Shown here piece after piece: positions 53,312-60,805 of a stretch of DNA of 64,000 nt. The notes below the pieces were generated by a model. The model saw nothing but the letters and a program-made list of their open reading frames with translations. It was not told the origin of the DNA and made no database searches. A program made the position numbers and the translations under genes. Origin of the DNA: Paenalcaligenes sp050487225 (GTDB lineage Bacteria > Pseudomonadota > Gammaproteobacteria > Burkholderiales > Burkholderiaceae_B). How positions within the stretch are numbered: the stretch's first letter is position 1; each line of letters begins with the position of its first letter. The stretch spans positions 806,001-870,000 of the forward strand of contig NZ_JBKQGY010000001.1 in NCBI RefSeq assembly GCF_050487225.1, written 5' to 3'.

Positions 53312-53557
53312 TTATTTACCCGCTGCAGCGTCTTCCAACGCCTGCACACGAGCTTCCAGTGCAGCAATACGTTGTAGCGCACGATCCAACAGCGCGCTTT
53401 GTGTATCGAACTCTTCACGAGTCAGTAAATCCATGCGTGAAAAAGCCTGAGTCATCATCGCACGCACATTTTTTTCTATATCGGCAGCCGGACTTTTGGC
53501 AATAAGGTCGGAGACGTTTTTCTGTAGATCATTCAACCAATCGGTACGAGGATTCAT
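53312..53557 (-). CDS. ubiK: UbiK accessory factor (BMFP domain)
   Basis: An 81-residue coiled-coil protein helping ubiquinone synthesis by binding UbiJ/membranes. The BMFP signature is plain: DWLNDLQKNVSDLIAKSPAADIEKNVRAMMTQAFSRMDLLTREEFDTQSALLDRALQRIAALEARVQALE. The C-terminal heptads form a trimeric coiled coil. comM follows on the same strand after 105 bp. Confidence 0.92.
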   Translation of the reverse strand: MNPRTDWLNDLQKNVSDLIAKSPAADIEKNVRAMMTQAFSRMDLLTREEFDTQSALLDRALQRIAALEARVQALEDAAAGK

Positions 53558-53600
53558 GCTTATTCCTTTGATTCATAGTGCAATGGCATCAGTGTATAAA

Positions 53601-53627
53601 AAAATGGCTGCCTAGGGCAGCCATTTT
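53601..53627 (-). terminator. Terminator after the Ala/Lys-rich lipoprotein gene
   Basis: A 12-bp stem (53601-53612 with 53616-53627) with A-run and T-run flanks, loop TAG. It lies 22 bp after the lipoprotein stop on the minus strand and about 43 bp before ubiK. Confidence 0.88.
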
Positions 53628-53649
53628 CTACTCCTGTGAGAATACAGGA

Positions 53650-54087
53650 TTATTTTTTGTCGCCGTTACCTACAGCATTTTGAATAGCTTCGTCAGCTTT
53701 AGCGGTGCCACTTTCAATGGCTTCACCTACGTCTTTAGCTGCTTCAGCTGTAGCATCTTTCAGCTCGTCGGCTTTTTTACCAACTGCGTCCATTGCTTCG
53801 TCTACTTTGCTTTTAGTAGCATCAGCTTCGCTTTCGGCTGCTTGAGTAGTTTCGTCAGCCTTTTCTTCGGCTTTATCAGCCTCTTGTTTCACTGTTTCTG
53901 CTGCGTTATCAGCAGACTCTTTTACCACTTCAACGGATTCTTCAACTACGACCTCTGCCTGTTGCGCAGTAGGAGCAGCTGCAGGCGTTGGAGCAGCTTT
54001 TTTATCCTCACCTTCCGAGCACGCGGCCAGCAGGCTCAGTGAAGCAACAGCGGCAAATACGGCAAGATGCGAACGAGTCTTTTTCAT
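53650..54087 (-). CDS. Ala/Glu/Lys-rich helical lipoprotein (LEA/apolipoprotein-like)
   Basis: A 145-residue protein with a lipoprotein signal (MKKTRSHLAVFAAVASLSLLAAC; lipobox LAAC). The mature chain is almost all A, E, K, D, V and T in repeated 11-residue-like amphipathic helices (KESADNAAETVKQEADKAEEKADETTQAAESEADATKSKVDEAMD), as in LEA proteins and apolipoprotein-like surfaces. It likely forms a membrane-tethered helical rod. The ATG at 54087 gives the signal peptide. Function unknown; envelope stress or drying tolerance is possible. Confidence 0.72.
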   Translation of the reverse strand: MKKTRSHLAVFAAVASLSLLAACSEGEDKKAAPTPAAAPTAQQAEVVVEESVEVVKESADNAAETVKQEADKAEEKADETTQAAESEADATKSKVDEAMDAVGKKADELKDATAEAAKDVGEAIESGTAKADEAIQNAVGNGDKK

Positions 54088-54225
54088 AACTATCCTTACA
54101 TGATCCACGTAGTGTAACAACATACTTCAAACCAGACGCGACAAACAGGCTTGAAGCGAAAACAATTCTCATTCTACTGGTGAGCTACGTTATAAACCAG
54201 TCTTATGTTCGAAACAAAATTTAAA

Positions 54226-54259
54226 AATGGTAAAAAGTTACGTGAAATTTTTTACCATT
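54226..54259. repeat. 11-bp AT-rich inverted repeat in the region between ptsI and the lipoprotein gene
   Basis: AATGGTAAAAA (54226-54236) and TTTTTACCATT (54249-54259) are perfect inverse copies 12 bp apart. The gap 54088-54321 holds no gene. It could be a regulatory dyad or a weak bidirectional stem; the low GC argues against a terminator. Confidence 0.5.
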
Positions 54260-54321
54260 CATATAAAGCCTAAGGGATAGAGAAAGTTGCGCCATAACAG
54301 CCAACCTCTGCCTACGTTTTC

Positions 54322-56076
54322 CTAGTGCAGAATTGCCAAATCCAAACGCTCAGCCCTATTCAATGCCCCCGCCACTTTCGTACGCAAAGCATTGGAATGC
54401 GCCGTAACAATTTCACGCTTCACATCCAACAACTGCGCAGCATGCATAGAGAAACGTGTTAGCCCTAAGCCCAATAGCAAACGCGTTAACATAGGGTCGC
54501 CTGCCATTTCGCCACACACCGACACTGGCGTATTAAAGCGTTCACCCGCGTTAATAGTCTGTGCAATCACACGCAAAACAGCTGGGTGCTGCGGGTCGTA
54601 CAAATCAGCCACCTCAGAGTCACCCCTATCAACGGCCATAATGTACTGGATTAGGTCATTCGTACCTATAGACAAAAAATCTAAGGTTTCAGCAAATGGC
54701 TCTATCGCAATAGCAATAGCCGGGACTTCTACCATCGCGCCCAACTGAATAGTATCGGCAACAGTAATACCCTGCGCAAATAAAGACTGTTTCGCTTCAT
54801 TGATAGCCTGGCGCACCGCAATCACTTCTTTAATGCTAGAAATCATGGGCACCAAAATGCGCAACGTACCATGCACGGACGCACGCAACAACGCACGCAG
54901 CTGTGTTTGGAATAAATCAGGATTCGCCAAACAATACCGCACTGCACGCAAACCCAAAGCGGGATTAGTCGCTACAGTTTGCTCGCCATCGAGCACCTTA
55001 TCCGCGCCAATATCCAAGGTACGGATGGTCACAGGCTTACCCTGCATAGCTTCTAGCACAGCCTTATAAGCTTGGTACTGTTCTTCTTCATCAGGCAAGG
55101 TGCTACGCCCCATGAACAAGAACTCACTGCGAAACAAACCTATGCCTTGCGCCCCTGCCGCTAACGCCTGCTCAGCCTCTTCAGGCATTTCAATATTGGC
55201 TTCCAAATGCACAGCAATACCATCCAAGGTAACAGATGGCGCATCACGCAATGAGGCCAGACTGGCTCTGGCCAGCGCAAACTCGGCTTGTTTCTGACGG
55301 TACTCTTCCAACACGAGTTCTGATGGGTTTACCATCACCGCACCCGTAAAGCCATCAGCGATCAGCATATCGCCATCGCGTACCAAAGAGCGGAAATTAC
55401 CCAATCCCACCACGGCCGGCACCGCCATACTTCGCGCCACAATCGCGGTATGCGAGGTAGGGCCACCTAAGTCTGTCAAAAAGGCCGCAAACTTCGCTTC
55501 ACGCAAGCCCATCATGTCAGCAGGAGCGATGTCGCGCGCCACAACAATCAACGGCTCATCATCGGCTTGCGTTAAGGCATGTAGCGTCAACGGCTTAGCG
55601 CCAGACAACAGCAGCAATACTCGCTCTATGACTTGGCGTATATCCGCACCACGCTCACGCAAGTACTCGTCTTCCATCGCGGAAAACTGCTCTTGCAATA
55701 ACTGCCCTTGTGTGGTCAACGCCCACTCAGCGTTATAAAAACGCTCACGTATCAGCGCCATTGTCTGCAAGCGCAACTGCGGATCGTCTAGTAGCAGTAC
55801 ATGCACCCCCAATAGCGATGCCATTTCCTTGGGTGCATCAGCAGGCAAACCCGATGCTAAGGCGTTGACTTCGTCCCGCGCCTTATCCATGGCCGCACAC
55901 AGTCGCACACACTCCTGCTCTACTTCCTCTGCCGCCACTCGGTAATGCGGCACTTCCAGCGCCGCCGCTCCCATTACTACTGCTCTACCTATGGCATAGC
56001 CACGTACCACGCCCTGCCCTTGCGCACAGAACATGGCCGATGGTGTAGTACAGATGCTCTGTGTTGCCTCTTGCAT
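54322..56076 (-). CDS. ptsI: PTS enzyme I
   Basis: A 584-residue phosphotransferase that passes phosphate from PEP to HPr. The phospho-His is H209 in GGPTSHTAIVARSMAVPAV. The C-terminal PEP-binding barrel has GIGLFRSEFLFMGR (Arg and Glu), MVEVPAIAIAIEPFAETLDFLSIGTNDL (Mg ligands) and VSVCGEMAGDP with its active Cys. It follows HPr by 20 bp. No sugar-specific EIIC is in sight, so the system may be regulatory only. Confidence 0.96.
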   Translation of the reverse strand: MQEATQSICTTPSAMFCAQGQGVVRGYAIGRAVVMGAAALEVPHYRVAAEEVEQECVRLCAAMDKARDEVNALASGLPADAPKEMASLLGVHVLLLDDPQLRLQTMALIRERFYNAEWALTTQGQLLQEQFSAMEDEYLRERGADIRQVIERVLLLLSGAKPLTLHALTQADDEPLIVVARDIAPADMMGLREAKFAAFLTDLGGPTSHTAIVARSMAVPAVVGLGNFRSLVRDGDMLIADGFTGAVMVNPSELVLEEYRQKQAEFALARASLASLRDAPSVTLDGIAVHLEANIEMPEEAEQALAAGAQGIGLFRSEFLFMGRSTLPDEEEQYQAYKAVLEAMQGKPVTIRTLDIGADKVLDGEQTVATNPALGLRAVRYCLANPDLFQTQLRALLRASVHGTLRILVPMISSIKEVIAVRQAINEAKQSLFAQGITVADTIQLGAMVEVPAIAIAIEPFAETLDFLSIGTNDLIQYIMAVDRGDSEVADLYDPQHPAVLRVIAQTINAGERFNTPVSVCGEMAGDPMLTRLLLGLGLTRFSMHAAQLLDVKREIVTAHSNALRTKVAGALNRAERLDLAILH

Positions 56077-56096
56077 CCCCTTTGCTCCTCTTTTGG

Positions 56097-56366
56097 CTAC
56101 TGCTCTTCGCCAAACTTCTGTTCAAACAACTGCTTGATTTCAGCCAGCGCTTGCTCGGCATCGTCGCCTTCAGCATCAATAGTGACTGCCACACCCAAAC
56201 CGGCTGCTAGCATCATGACACCCATGATACTTTTGGCATTCACACGATGGGTTTGACGAGAAATAAAGATTTCGCTTTTAAAGCGTGACGCCATTTGCGT
56301 CAATTTTGCTGCTGCTCGGGCATGCAACCCTAGTTTGTTGCTAATCACTATTTCTATAGATGGCAT
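56097..56366 (-). CDS. ptsH: Phosphocarrier protein HPr
   Basis: An 89-residue carrier. H15 in NKLGLHARAAAKL is the site phosphorylated by enzyme I, and S46 in AKSIMGVMML is the HprK site. Normal size. It lies between the EIIA gene (18 bp) and ptsI (20 bp), the usual betaproteobacterial order. Confidence 0.97.
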   Translation of the reverse strand: MPSIEIVISNKLGLHARAAAKLTQMASRFKSEIFISRQTHRVNAKSIMGVMMLAAGLGVAVTIDAEGDDAEQALAEIKQLFEQKFGEEQ

Positions 56367-56384
56367 GACTATCTACCTTTCTCT

Positions 56385-56813
56385 TTATATTTTGTCTTTA
56401 TCTAGGTCTGCGTTAAACACAGCAATGGCTTTGCCAGCGCTTTGCTTTACGGCATCAACAAACTGCTCTGGAGCCGTCTGACGGTCACAAACCGACTTCA
56501 ACACCATCCCCAAATTGGCACCTACGATCACATCCGCCTGCCCACCCTCTTGCGCCATGGCAGCCTGTGCCAATCTGGCAATATTGAACGGTGTAGCACC
56601 TACTACATCGCACAATATTAATACTGGGGCATCGGGCTTTTCTCGATAAAACGCCACAAGTTTCTGCACCCAAGCGGATACATCATCGTCAGCGTGTATA
56701 TCAAAAACCCTAAAGGAAGCACCCGCTGATAGCACGTGCTCCACACAAGCCTGAAATGCCTGGCCCAATGGCGCATGCATAACCAGCGCCAAACGGGGGT
56801 ACTGCTTAGCCAC
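56385..56813 (-). CDS. PTS EIIA, mannose/fructose family
   Basis: A 142-residue EIIA(Man)-type domain. The phosphate-accepting H13 lies in LALVMHAPLGQAFQA, matching the start of EIIA-Man proteins. A GTG start is used: it overlaps the gshB stop by 8 bp and keeps the first beta strand, whereas the ATG at codon 12 would remove it. With no EIIB/C partners here, the protein is likely a regulatory phosphate acceptor. Confidence 0.9.
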   Translation of the reverse strand: MAKQYPRLALVMHAPLGQAFQACVEHVLSAGASFRVFDIHADDDVSAWVQKLVAFYREKPDAPVLILCDVVGATPFNIARLAQAAMAQEGGQADVIVGANLGMVLKSVCDRQTAPEQFVDAVKQSAGKAIAVFNADLDKDKI

Positions 56814-57765
56814 TGACAGCCTCTTCTAAGGCCTCAGCAAAACGCTCAGCAACGTTATAGCCCGTTTGCTCGGTGATTTCCACAAAGCAAGTGGGGCTAG
56901 TGACGTTAATTTCTGTTAGGTAGCTCCCTATCACATCTAAGCCTACCAACATCAGCCCACGCTTTACTAACTCAGGCCCAATTGCTTCGGCAATACGTCT
57001 ATCGTTTTCGGTTAACGGCTGAGCCACACCACGGCCACCCGCTGCCAAATTACCGCGCGTTTCGCCGGCCAACGGGATACGGGCCAAGCAATACGGCACA
57101 GGCTCACCATTAATCAGCAAAATGCGTTTATCGCCATCCACAATTTCAGGAATATAACGCTGCGCCATGATGGTTTGCGTGCCCATCTGCGTTAGCGCTT
57201 CCAGAATAGAGCCTACGTTTGGATCGTCTGCTTTAATACGGAAAATGCCGCTTCCGCCCATACCATCTAAGGGCTTCACAATCACATCACTGTATTGCGC
57301 ATGAAAAGCGCGTAACTGCACCATATTACGGCTCACCAATGTGGGTACCGTAAATTGCGAAAACTCGGTGATAGCCAGTTTTTCAGGGTGATTACGCAGC
57401 GCACTACCGCTATTAAATACCTTAGCCCCTTGTTGCTCGGCGTAGCTAAGCAGGTGCGTGGTGTAGTTGAACTCCATATCAAAAGGAGGATCTTTACGCA
57501 TAACAACCGCATCAAAGTGGTTGAGCTCTACGTCAAAAGACTCCCCTTCTTGTTGCCACCAATTGGCCGCACGCAAATTAGCATCTTGTGCAATAACGAT
57601 AGATTGCGCCTTACAGCGAACGCGGCCCTCGATGATGTACAAGTCGGGTTGCAAGGCCACACTCACCTTGTGACCACGCGCCATTAGGGCACGCATCATG
57701 GCAACAGAAGTGTCCTTGTACGCCGACAAGGCAGGCAATGGATCAATGATAAATAAGCTATGCAT
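56806..57765 (-). CDS. gshB: Glutathione synthetase
   Basis: Joins gamma-glutamylcysteine and glycine using ATP. 319 residues from MHSLFIIDPLPALSAYKDTSVAMMRA (ATG at 57765; the frame is open a little further upstream). ATP-grasp motifs are visible (VIVKPLDGMGGSGIFRI, FVEITEQTGYNVAERFAEALE, KDPPFDMEFNYTTHLL, NSGSALRNHPEKL). It heads the gshB-EIIA-HPr-EI operon, a conserved betaproteobacterial block. Confidence 0.96.
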   Translation of the reverse strand: MHSLFIIDPLPALSAYKDTSVAMMRALMARGHKVSVALQPDLYIIEGRVRCKAQSIVIAQDANLRAANWWQQEGESFDVELNHFDAVVMRKDPPFDMEFNYTTHLLSYAEQQGAKVFNSGSALRNHPEKLAITEFSQFTVPTLVSRNMVQLRAFHAQYSDVIVKPLDGMGGSGIFRIKADDPNVGSILEALTQMGTQTIMAQRYIPEIVDGDKRILLINGEPVPYCLARIPLAGETRGNLAAGGRGVAQPLTENDRRIAEAIGPELVKRGLMLVGLDVIGSYLTEINVTSPTCFVEITEQTGYNVAERFAEALEEAVSG

Positions 57766-57781
57766 AATCAACTCTGAAACA

Positions 57782-57814
57782 AAGCCCCTCATGAAGCAAC
57801 GTCATGAAGGGCTT
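57782..57814 (-). terminator. Hairpin between infC and gshB
   Basis: Arms 57782-57794 and 57802-57814 form a 13-bp stem with one mismatch; the minus-strand flank is TTTGTTT. It lies after the infC stop and before gshB, so it probably ends the thrS-infC transcript. Confidence 0.6.
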
Positions 57815-57875
57815 ATTGCCGCGACTCAGGCCGCAAAAATCAGCATTAGGCTGATAGACAGTTAAGCGTAAAAGC

Positions 57876-58400
57876 TTACACTGCCTTCTTTTTAGGTGCC
57901 AAGACCATAATCATCTGACGACCTTCCAGCTTAGGCATGGCTTCGACTTGGCAGATTTCCTCTACTTCGTCACGCACGCGTTCCAACACGCGCATACCCA
58001 GCTCTTGGTGAGCCATCTCACGACCACGGAATCGCAAAGAAACCTTGACCTTGTCCCCATCTTCGATAAAGCGTCGAACGTTACGCAGCTTGACGTTAAA
58101 GTCGCCATCATCCGTACCGGGACGGAATTTTACTTCCTTGATCTGGATTATCTTTTGTTTAGAACGCGCCTCTTGTTGGCGCTTCTGTTCCTGATAACGG
58201 AACTTACCATAATCCATCAACCGGCATACGGGCGGCTCAGCCTGCGGAGCGATCTCGACCAAATCAACATCGTGTTCCTCGGCCATATCCAGCGCGTCGG
58301 CTACTTTAACAACCCCTAATTGTTCACCCTCAATTCCAATGAGTCGCACCTCAGGGATACGGATTTCTCCGTTGATGCGATGTTTTCTTTCGGTTGCGAT
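57876..58400 (-). CDS. infC: Translation initiation factor IF-3, probable AUC start
   Basis: Binds the 30S subunit and enforces start-codon choice. About 174 residues: N-domain (IATERKHRINGEIRIPEVRLIGIEGEQLGVVKVADALDMAEEHDVDLVEIAPQAEPPVCRLMDYGKFRYQ) and C-domain (KEVKFRPGTDDGDFNVKLRNVRRFIEDGDKVKVSLRFRGREMAHQELG). No ATG is present at the N-terminus. The ATC codon at 58400-58398 is placed 8 bases after a GGGAG ribosome site and gives the family start, whereas a TTG at 58415 would put that site inside the gene. IF-3 genes often use AUU or AUC so that IF-3 limits its own synthesis. Confidence 0.9.
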   Translation of the reverse strand: MATERKHRINGEIRIPEVRLIGIEGEQLGVVKVADALDMAEEHDVDLVEIAPQAEPPVCRLMDYGKFRYQEQKRQQEARSKQKIIQIKEVKFRPGTDDGDFNVKLRNVRRFIEDGDKVKVSLRFRGREMAHQELGMRVLERVRDEVEEICQVEAMPKLEGRQMIMVLAPKKKAV

Positions 58401-58443
58401 ATCTAGAACTCCCAAAAAATTAAATATAAATAGCCGCAGTCAC

Positions 58444-60366
58444 TTACTGACGGCTTTCGATTTCGTTTTGTAAGCGTTGGGCAAAATCATCCAAGGACAT
58501 TACGCCCAGATCCACACCACCACGACCACGCACGGCGACGGAACCTGCTTCCGCTTCTTTGTCCCCAACTACAAGTATATAAGGGACTTTCTGCATACTG
58601 TGTTCTCGGATTTTACGAGTGATTTTTTCACCACGCAAATCGGCCGTTACACGCATGCCCAGTTTAACCAGCTTTTGCGCAACAGCTTGCGCATAATCAG
58701 CTGACGATTCGGCAATACAACACACCACGGCTTGCTGTGGCGACAACCATGCTGGCAATGCCCCTGCATAGTTTTCGATCAACATTCCGATAAAACGTTC
58801 AAAAGAACCCAAAATTGCTCGGTGCAACATGACAGGTGTACGACGTTGATCTTGCGCATCCACGTATTCAGCACCCAAGCGCTGAGGCATGGAGAAGTCC
58901 ACCTGAATGGTACCGCACTGCCAATGACGACCAATAGCGTCTTTCAGTGTGTATTCAATTTTAGGGCCATAAAATGCACCATCGCCTTCAGCAACGATGA
59001 ACTCACACCCTGTGCGACGCAGACTTTCCATCAGCGCTGCTTCAGATTTATCCCACACTTCATCGCTACCGATACGTTTCTCGGGGCGAGTCGCTACTTT
59101 GTACAAAATCTCAGTAAAACCGAATTCTTTGTATACCTGCTGCAGCAACGCAGTGAAGTTCGCACATTCTTCTTGCAACTGATCTTCAGTACAGAAAATG
59201 TGACCATCATCTTGCGTAAAGCCACGCACACGCATCATGCCATGCAACGCGCCAGACGGCTCGTTACGGTGACACTGACCGAACTCACCGTAACGAATAG
59301 GCAATTCACGATACGAGTGCAAGTTAGCGTTGAAAATCTGTACGTGACCAGGACAGTTCATAGGCTTCAAACCGTACATGCGGTTCTCAGACTCTGTGGT
59401 GAACATGTTGTCGCTGTAGTTATCCCAGTGGCCTGTTTTCTTCCACATGGACAAGTCTAGAATTTGTGGCGCTTTAACTTCTTGGTAACCGTTATCTAGG
59501 TATACCTTGCGCATAAACTGTTCAACTTGCTGCCAAACCACCCAACCTTTAGGGTGCCAGAAAATCAAACCTGGGGCTTCGTCTTGGAAGTGGAACAGAT
59601 CAAGTTCACGACCCAAGCGACGGTGATCACGTTTCTCGGCCTCTTCCAGCATATGCAGGTAAGCCGCTTGTTCGTCTTTAGTCGCCCACGCGGTACCGTA
59701 AATACGCTGCAGCATTTCGTTTTTGCTGTCGCCACGCCAGTACGCACCTGCCACCTTCATTAGCTTGAATACTTTCAGCTTGCCTGTAGACGGCACGTGA
59801 GGACCACGACACAGGTCTACAAACTTGCCTTCGCGGTACAGCGAAATTTTTTGCTCCGCAGGAATAGAAGCGATGATCTCAGCTTTGTATTCTTCACCAA
59901 TACCACGGAAGAATTTCACCGCCTCATCACGATCCCATTCTTCGCGTACAACCTGCTCATCCTGTTTTGCTAACTCGGCCATTTTCTTTTCAATGGCTTG
60001 CAAGTCTTCTGGCGTGAAGGGGCGCTTGTACGAAAAGTCGTAGTAAAAGCCGTTATCAATGACTGGCCCAATCGTTACCTGTGCATCCGGGAACAATTCT
60101 TTTACCGCATACGCCAACAAGTGGGCGGTAGAGTGACGCAGCACATCTAGGCCATCGGCATCTTTAGCGGTCACAATCGCCAATTTGGCATCGCGATCAA
60201 TCACGAAACTGGTATCAACCAGCTCTGGTTCTGTACCTTCAAACGTCACCTTGCCGGCCAGTGCCGCGCGCCCCAGTCCAGTGCCAATAGAGTAGGCAAT
60301 ATCGTTAATAGAAACCGGATTTTCGAACTCGCGTTGCGAACCATCGGGTAAGGTGATTTGAATCAT
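58444..60366 (-). CDS. thrS: Threonyl-tRNA synthetase
   Basis: A 640-residue class II synthetase that charges tRNA-Thr. N-terminal TGS domain (about 1-62), editing domain with the HSTAHLLAYA and SxxxC-like zinc cluster (about 70-230), catalytic core with motifs LKPMNCPGHV (C is a zinc ligand), RFGECGHR-like FGQCHRNEPSGALHGMMRVRGFTQDDGH and the final PVMLHRAILGSFERFIGMLIE, and a C-terminal anticodon domain. Preceded by an AGGAAGC ribosome site and by the leader-peptide attenuator described below. Followed by infC. Confidence 0.97.
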   Translation of the reverse strand: MIQITLPDGSQREFENPVSINDIAYSIGTGLGRAALAGKVTFEGTEPELVDTSFVIDRDAKLAIVTAKDADGLDVLRHSTAHLLAYAVKELFPDAQVTIGPVIDNGFYYDFSYKRPFTPEDLQAIEKKMAELAKQDEQVVREEWDRDEAVKFFRGIGEEYKAEIIASIPAEQKISLYREGKFVDLCRGPHVPSTGKLKVFKLMKVAGAYWRGDSKNEMLQRIYGTAWATKDEQAAYLHMLEEAEKRDHRRLGRELDLFHFQDEAPGLIFWHPKGWVVWQQVEQFMRKVYLDNGYQEVKAPQILDLSMWKKTGHWDNYSDNMFTTESENRMYGLKPMNCPGHVQIFNANLHSYRELPIRYGEFGQCHRNEPSGALHGMMRVRGFTQDDGHIFCTEDQLQEECANFTALLQQVYKEFGFTEILYKVATRPEKRIGSDEVWDKSEAALMESLRRTGCEFIVAEGDGAFYGPKIEYTLKDAIGRHWQCGTIQVDFSMPQRLGAEYVDAQDQRRTPVMLHRAILGSFERFIGMLIENYAGALPAWLSPQQAVVCCIAESSADYAQAVAQKLVKLGMRVTADLRGEKITRKIREHSMQKVPYILVVGDKEAEAGSVAVRGRGGVDLGVMSLDDFAQRLQNEIESRQ

Positions 60367-60382
60367 AAATGCTTCCTAAAAC

Positions 60383-60409
60383 AAAAAACGCGGCATACAA
60401 GCCGCGTTT
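60383..60409 (-). terminator. Leader terminator of thrS
   Basis: A 9-bp stem (AAACGCGGC 60386-60394, GCCGCGTTT 60401-60409) followed on the minus strand by TTTTTT, ending 16 bases before the thrS start. Its 5' arm (minus-strand GCGGCT, 60405-60400) can instead pair with AGCCGC (60453-60448) just after the Thr-rich leader peptide, giving an antiterminator. Confidence 0.85.
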
Positions 60410-60457
60410 CGGTATTTGGTCTGATGTTATCAGCGTTTGAACACAATGCGGCTACGG

Positions 60458-60493
60458 CTAGTTGGGCCAGGTAGTAGTTCGCGTTGTGGTCAT
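60458..60493 (-). CDS. Threonine-rich leader peptide of thrS
   Basis: An 11-codon frame, MTTTRTTTWPN then TAG, with six Thr codons (ACC, ACA, ACG, ACT, ACT, ACC). GGAAAG lies 5 bases before the ATG. It sits 125 bp before thrS. After it come a possible pause stem, an antiterminator segment and a terminator, so ribosome stalling at the Thr codons when charged tRNA-Thr is scarce would favour thrS transcription. Too short to be found by length alone, but the Thr run and the following RNA elements together make chance unlikely. Confidence 0.8.
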   Translation of the reverse strand: MTTTRTTTWPN

Positions 60494-60805
60494 AATGTCT
60501 TTCCAATAACTAATCATCAATAAGAATACGGTTTGATTTTAGCATCAAGTTTAACAAGCATGAAAACTATTGCTCTCCCTGCCGTGATTTAGGGGTCGCA
60601 ATTCACAAAGCTTGGATTCTATGCTGCATAAACACAACAGGCTCTGACACCATTAAAAATTTTTAGTAAAGCTTTGCAAGCAAACGGGGAATTGACATGG
60701 CTTTTGCATACTATAGAAACAGATGAAAGGGCACTGAGCCCGCCCTTTCCTAACTACAAAAACGCAAGCAGCAAATCAAAACTCTACACTCACAGGGAGA
60801 TACCT
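60494..60805. other. Intergenic region between thrS leader and molybdoenzyme gene
   Basis: Holds the presumed thrS promoter on the minus strand (TTGATG with TCTTAT, 17 bp apart, near 60525-60555, weak) and the divergent promoter for the molybdenum hydroxylase. The frame of the molybdoenzyme is open upstream to 60674 but shows no family resemblance there. Nothing else is evident. Confidence 0.45.

Noticed and set aside
54226..54259. AATGGTAAAAA inverted repeat as a terminator of ptsI
   Set aside because: It lies after ptsI on the minus strand, but the stem is almost all A-T, with no T-run distinct from the stem; kept only as a repeat.
58401..58415. TTG start for infC
   Set aside because: It places the GGGAG ribosome site inside the gene and adds residues not seen in the family; ATC at 58400 fits better.
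60674..60805. 44-codon N-terminal extension of the molybdoenzyme
   Set aside because: The twin-arginine signal must be at the N-terminus, and AGGGAGA precedes the ATG at 60806.
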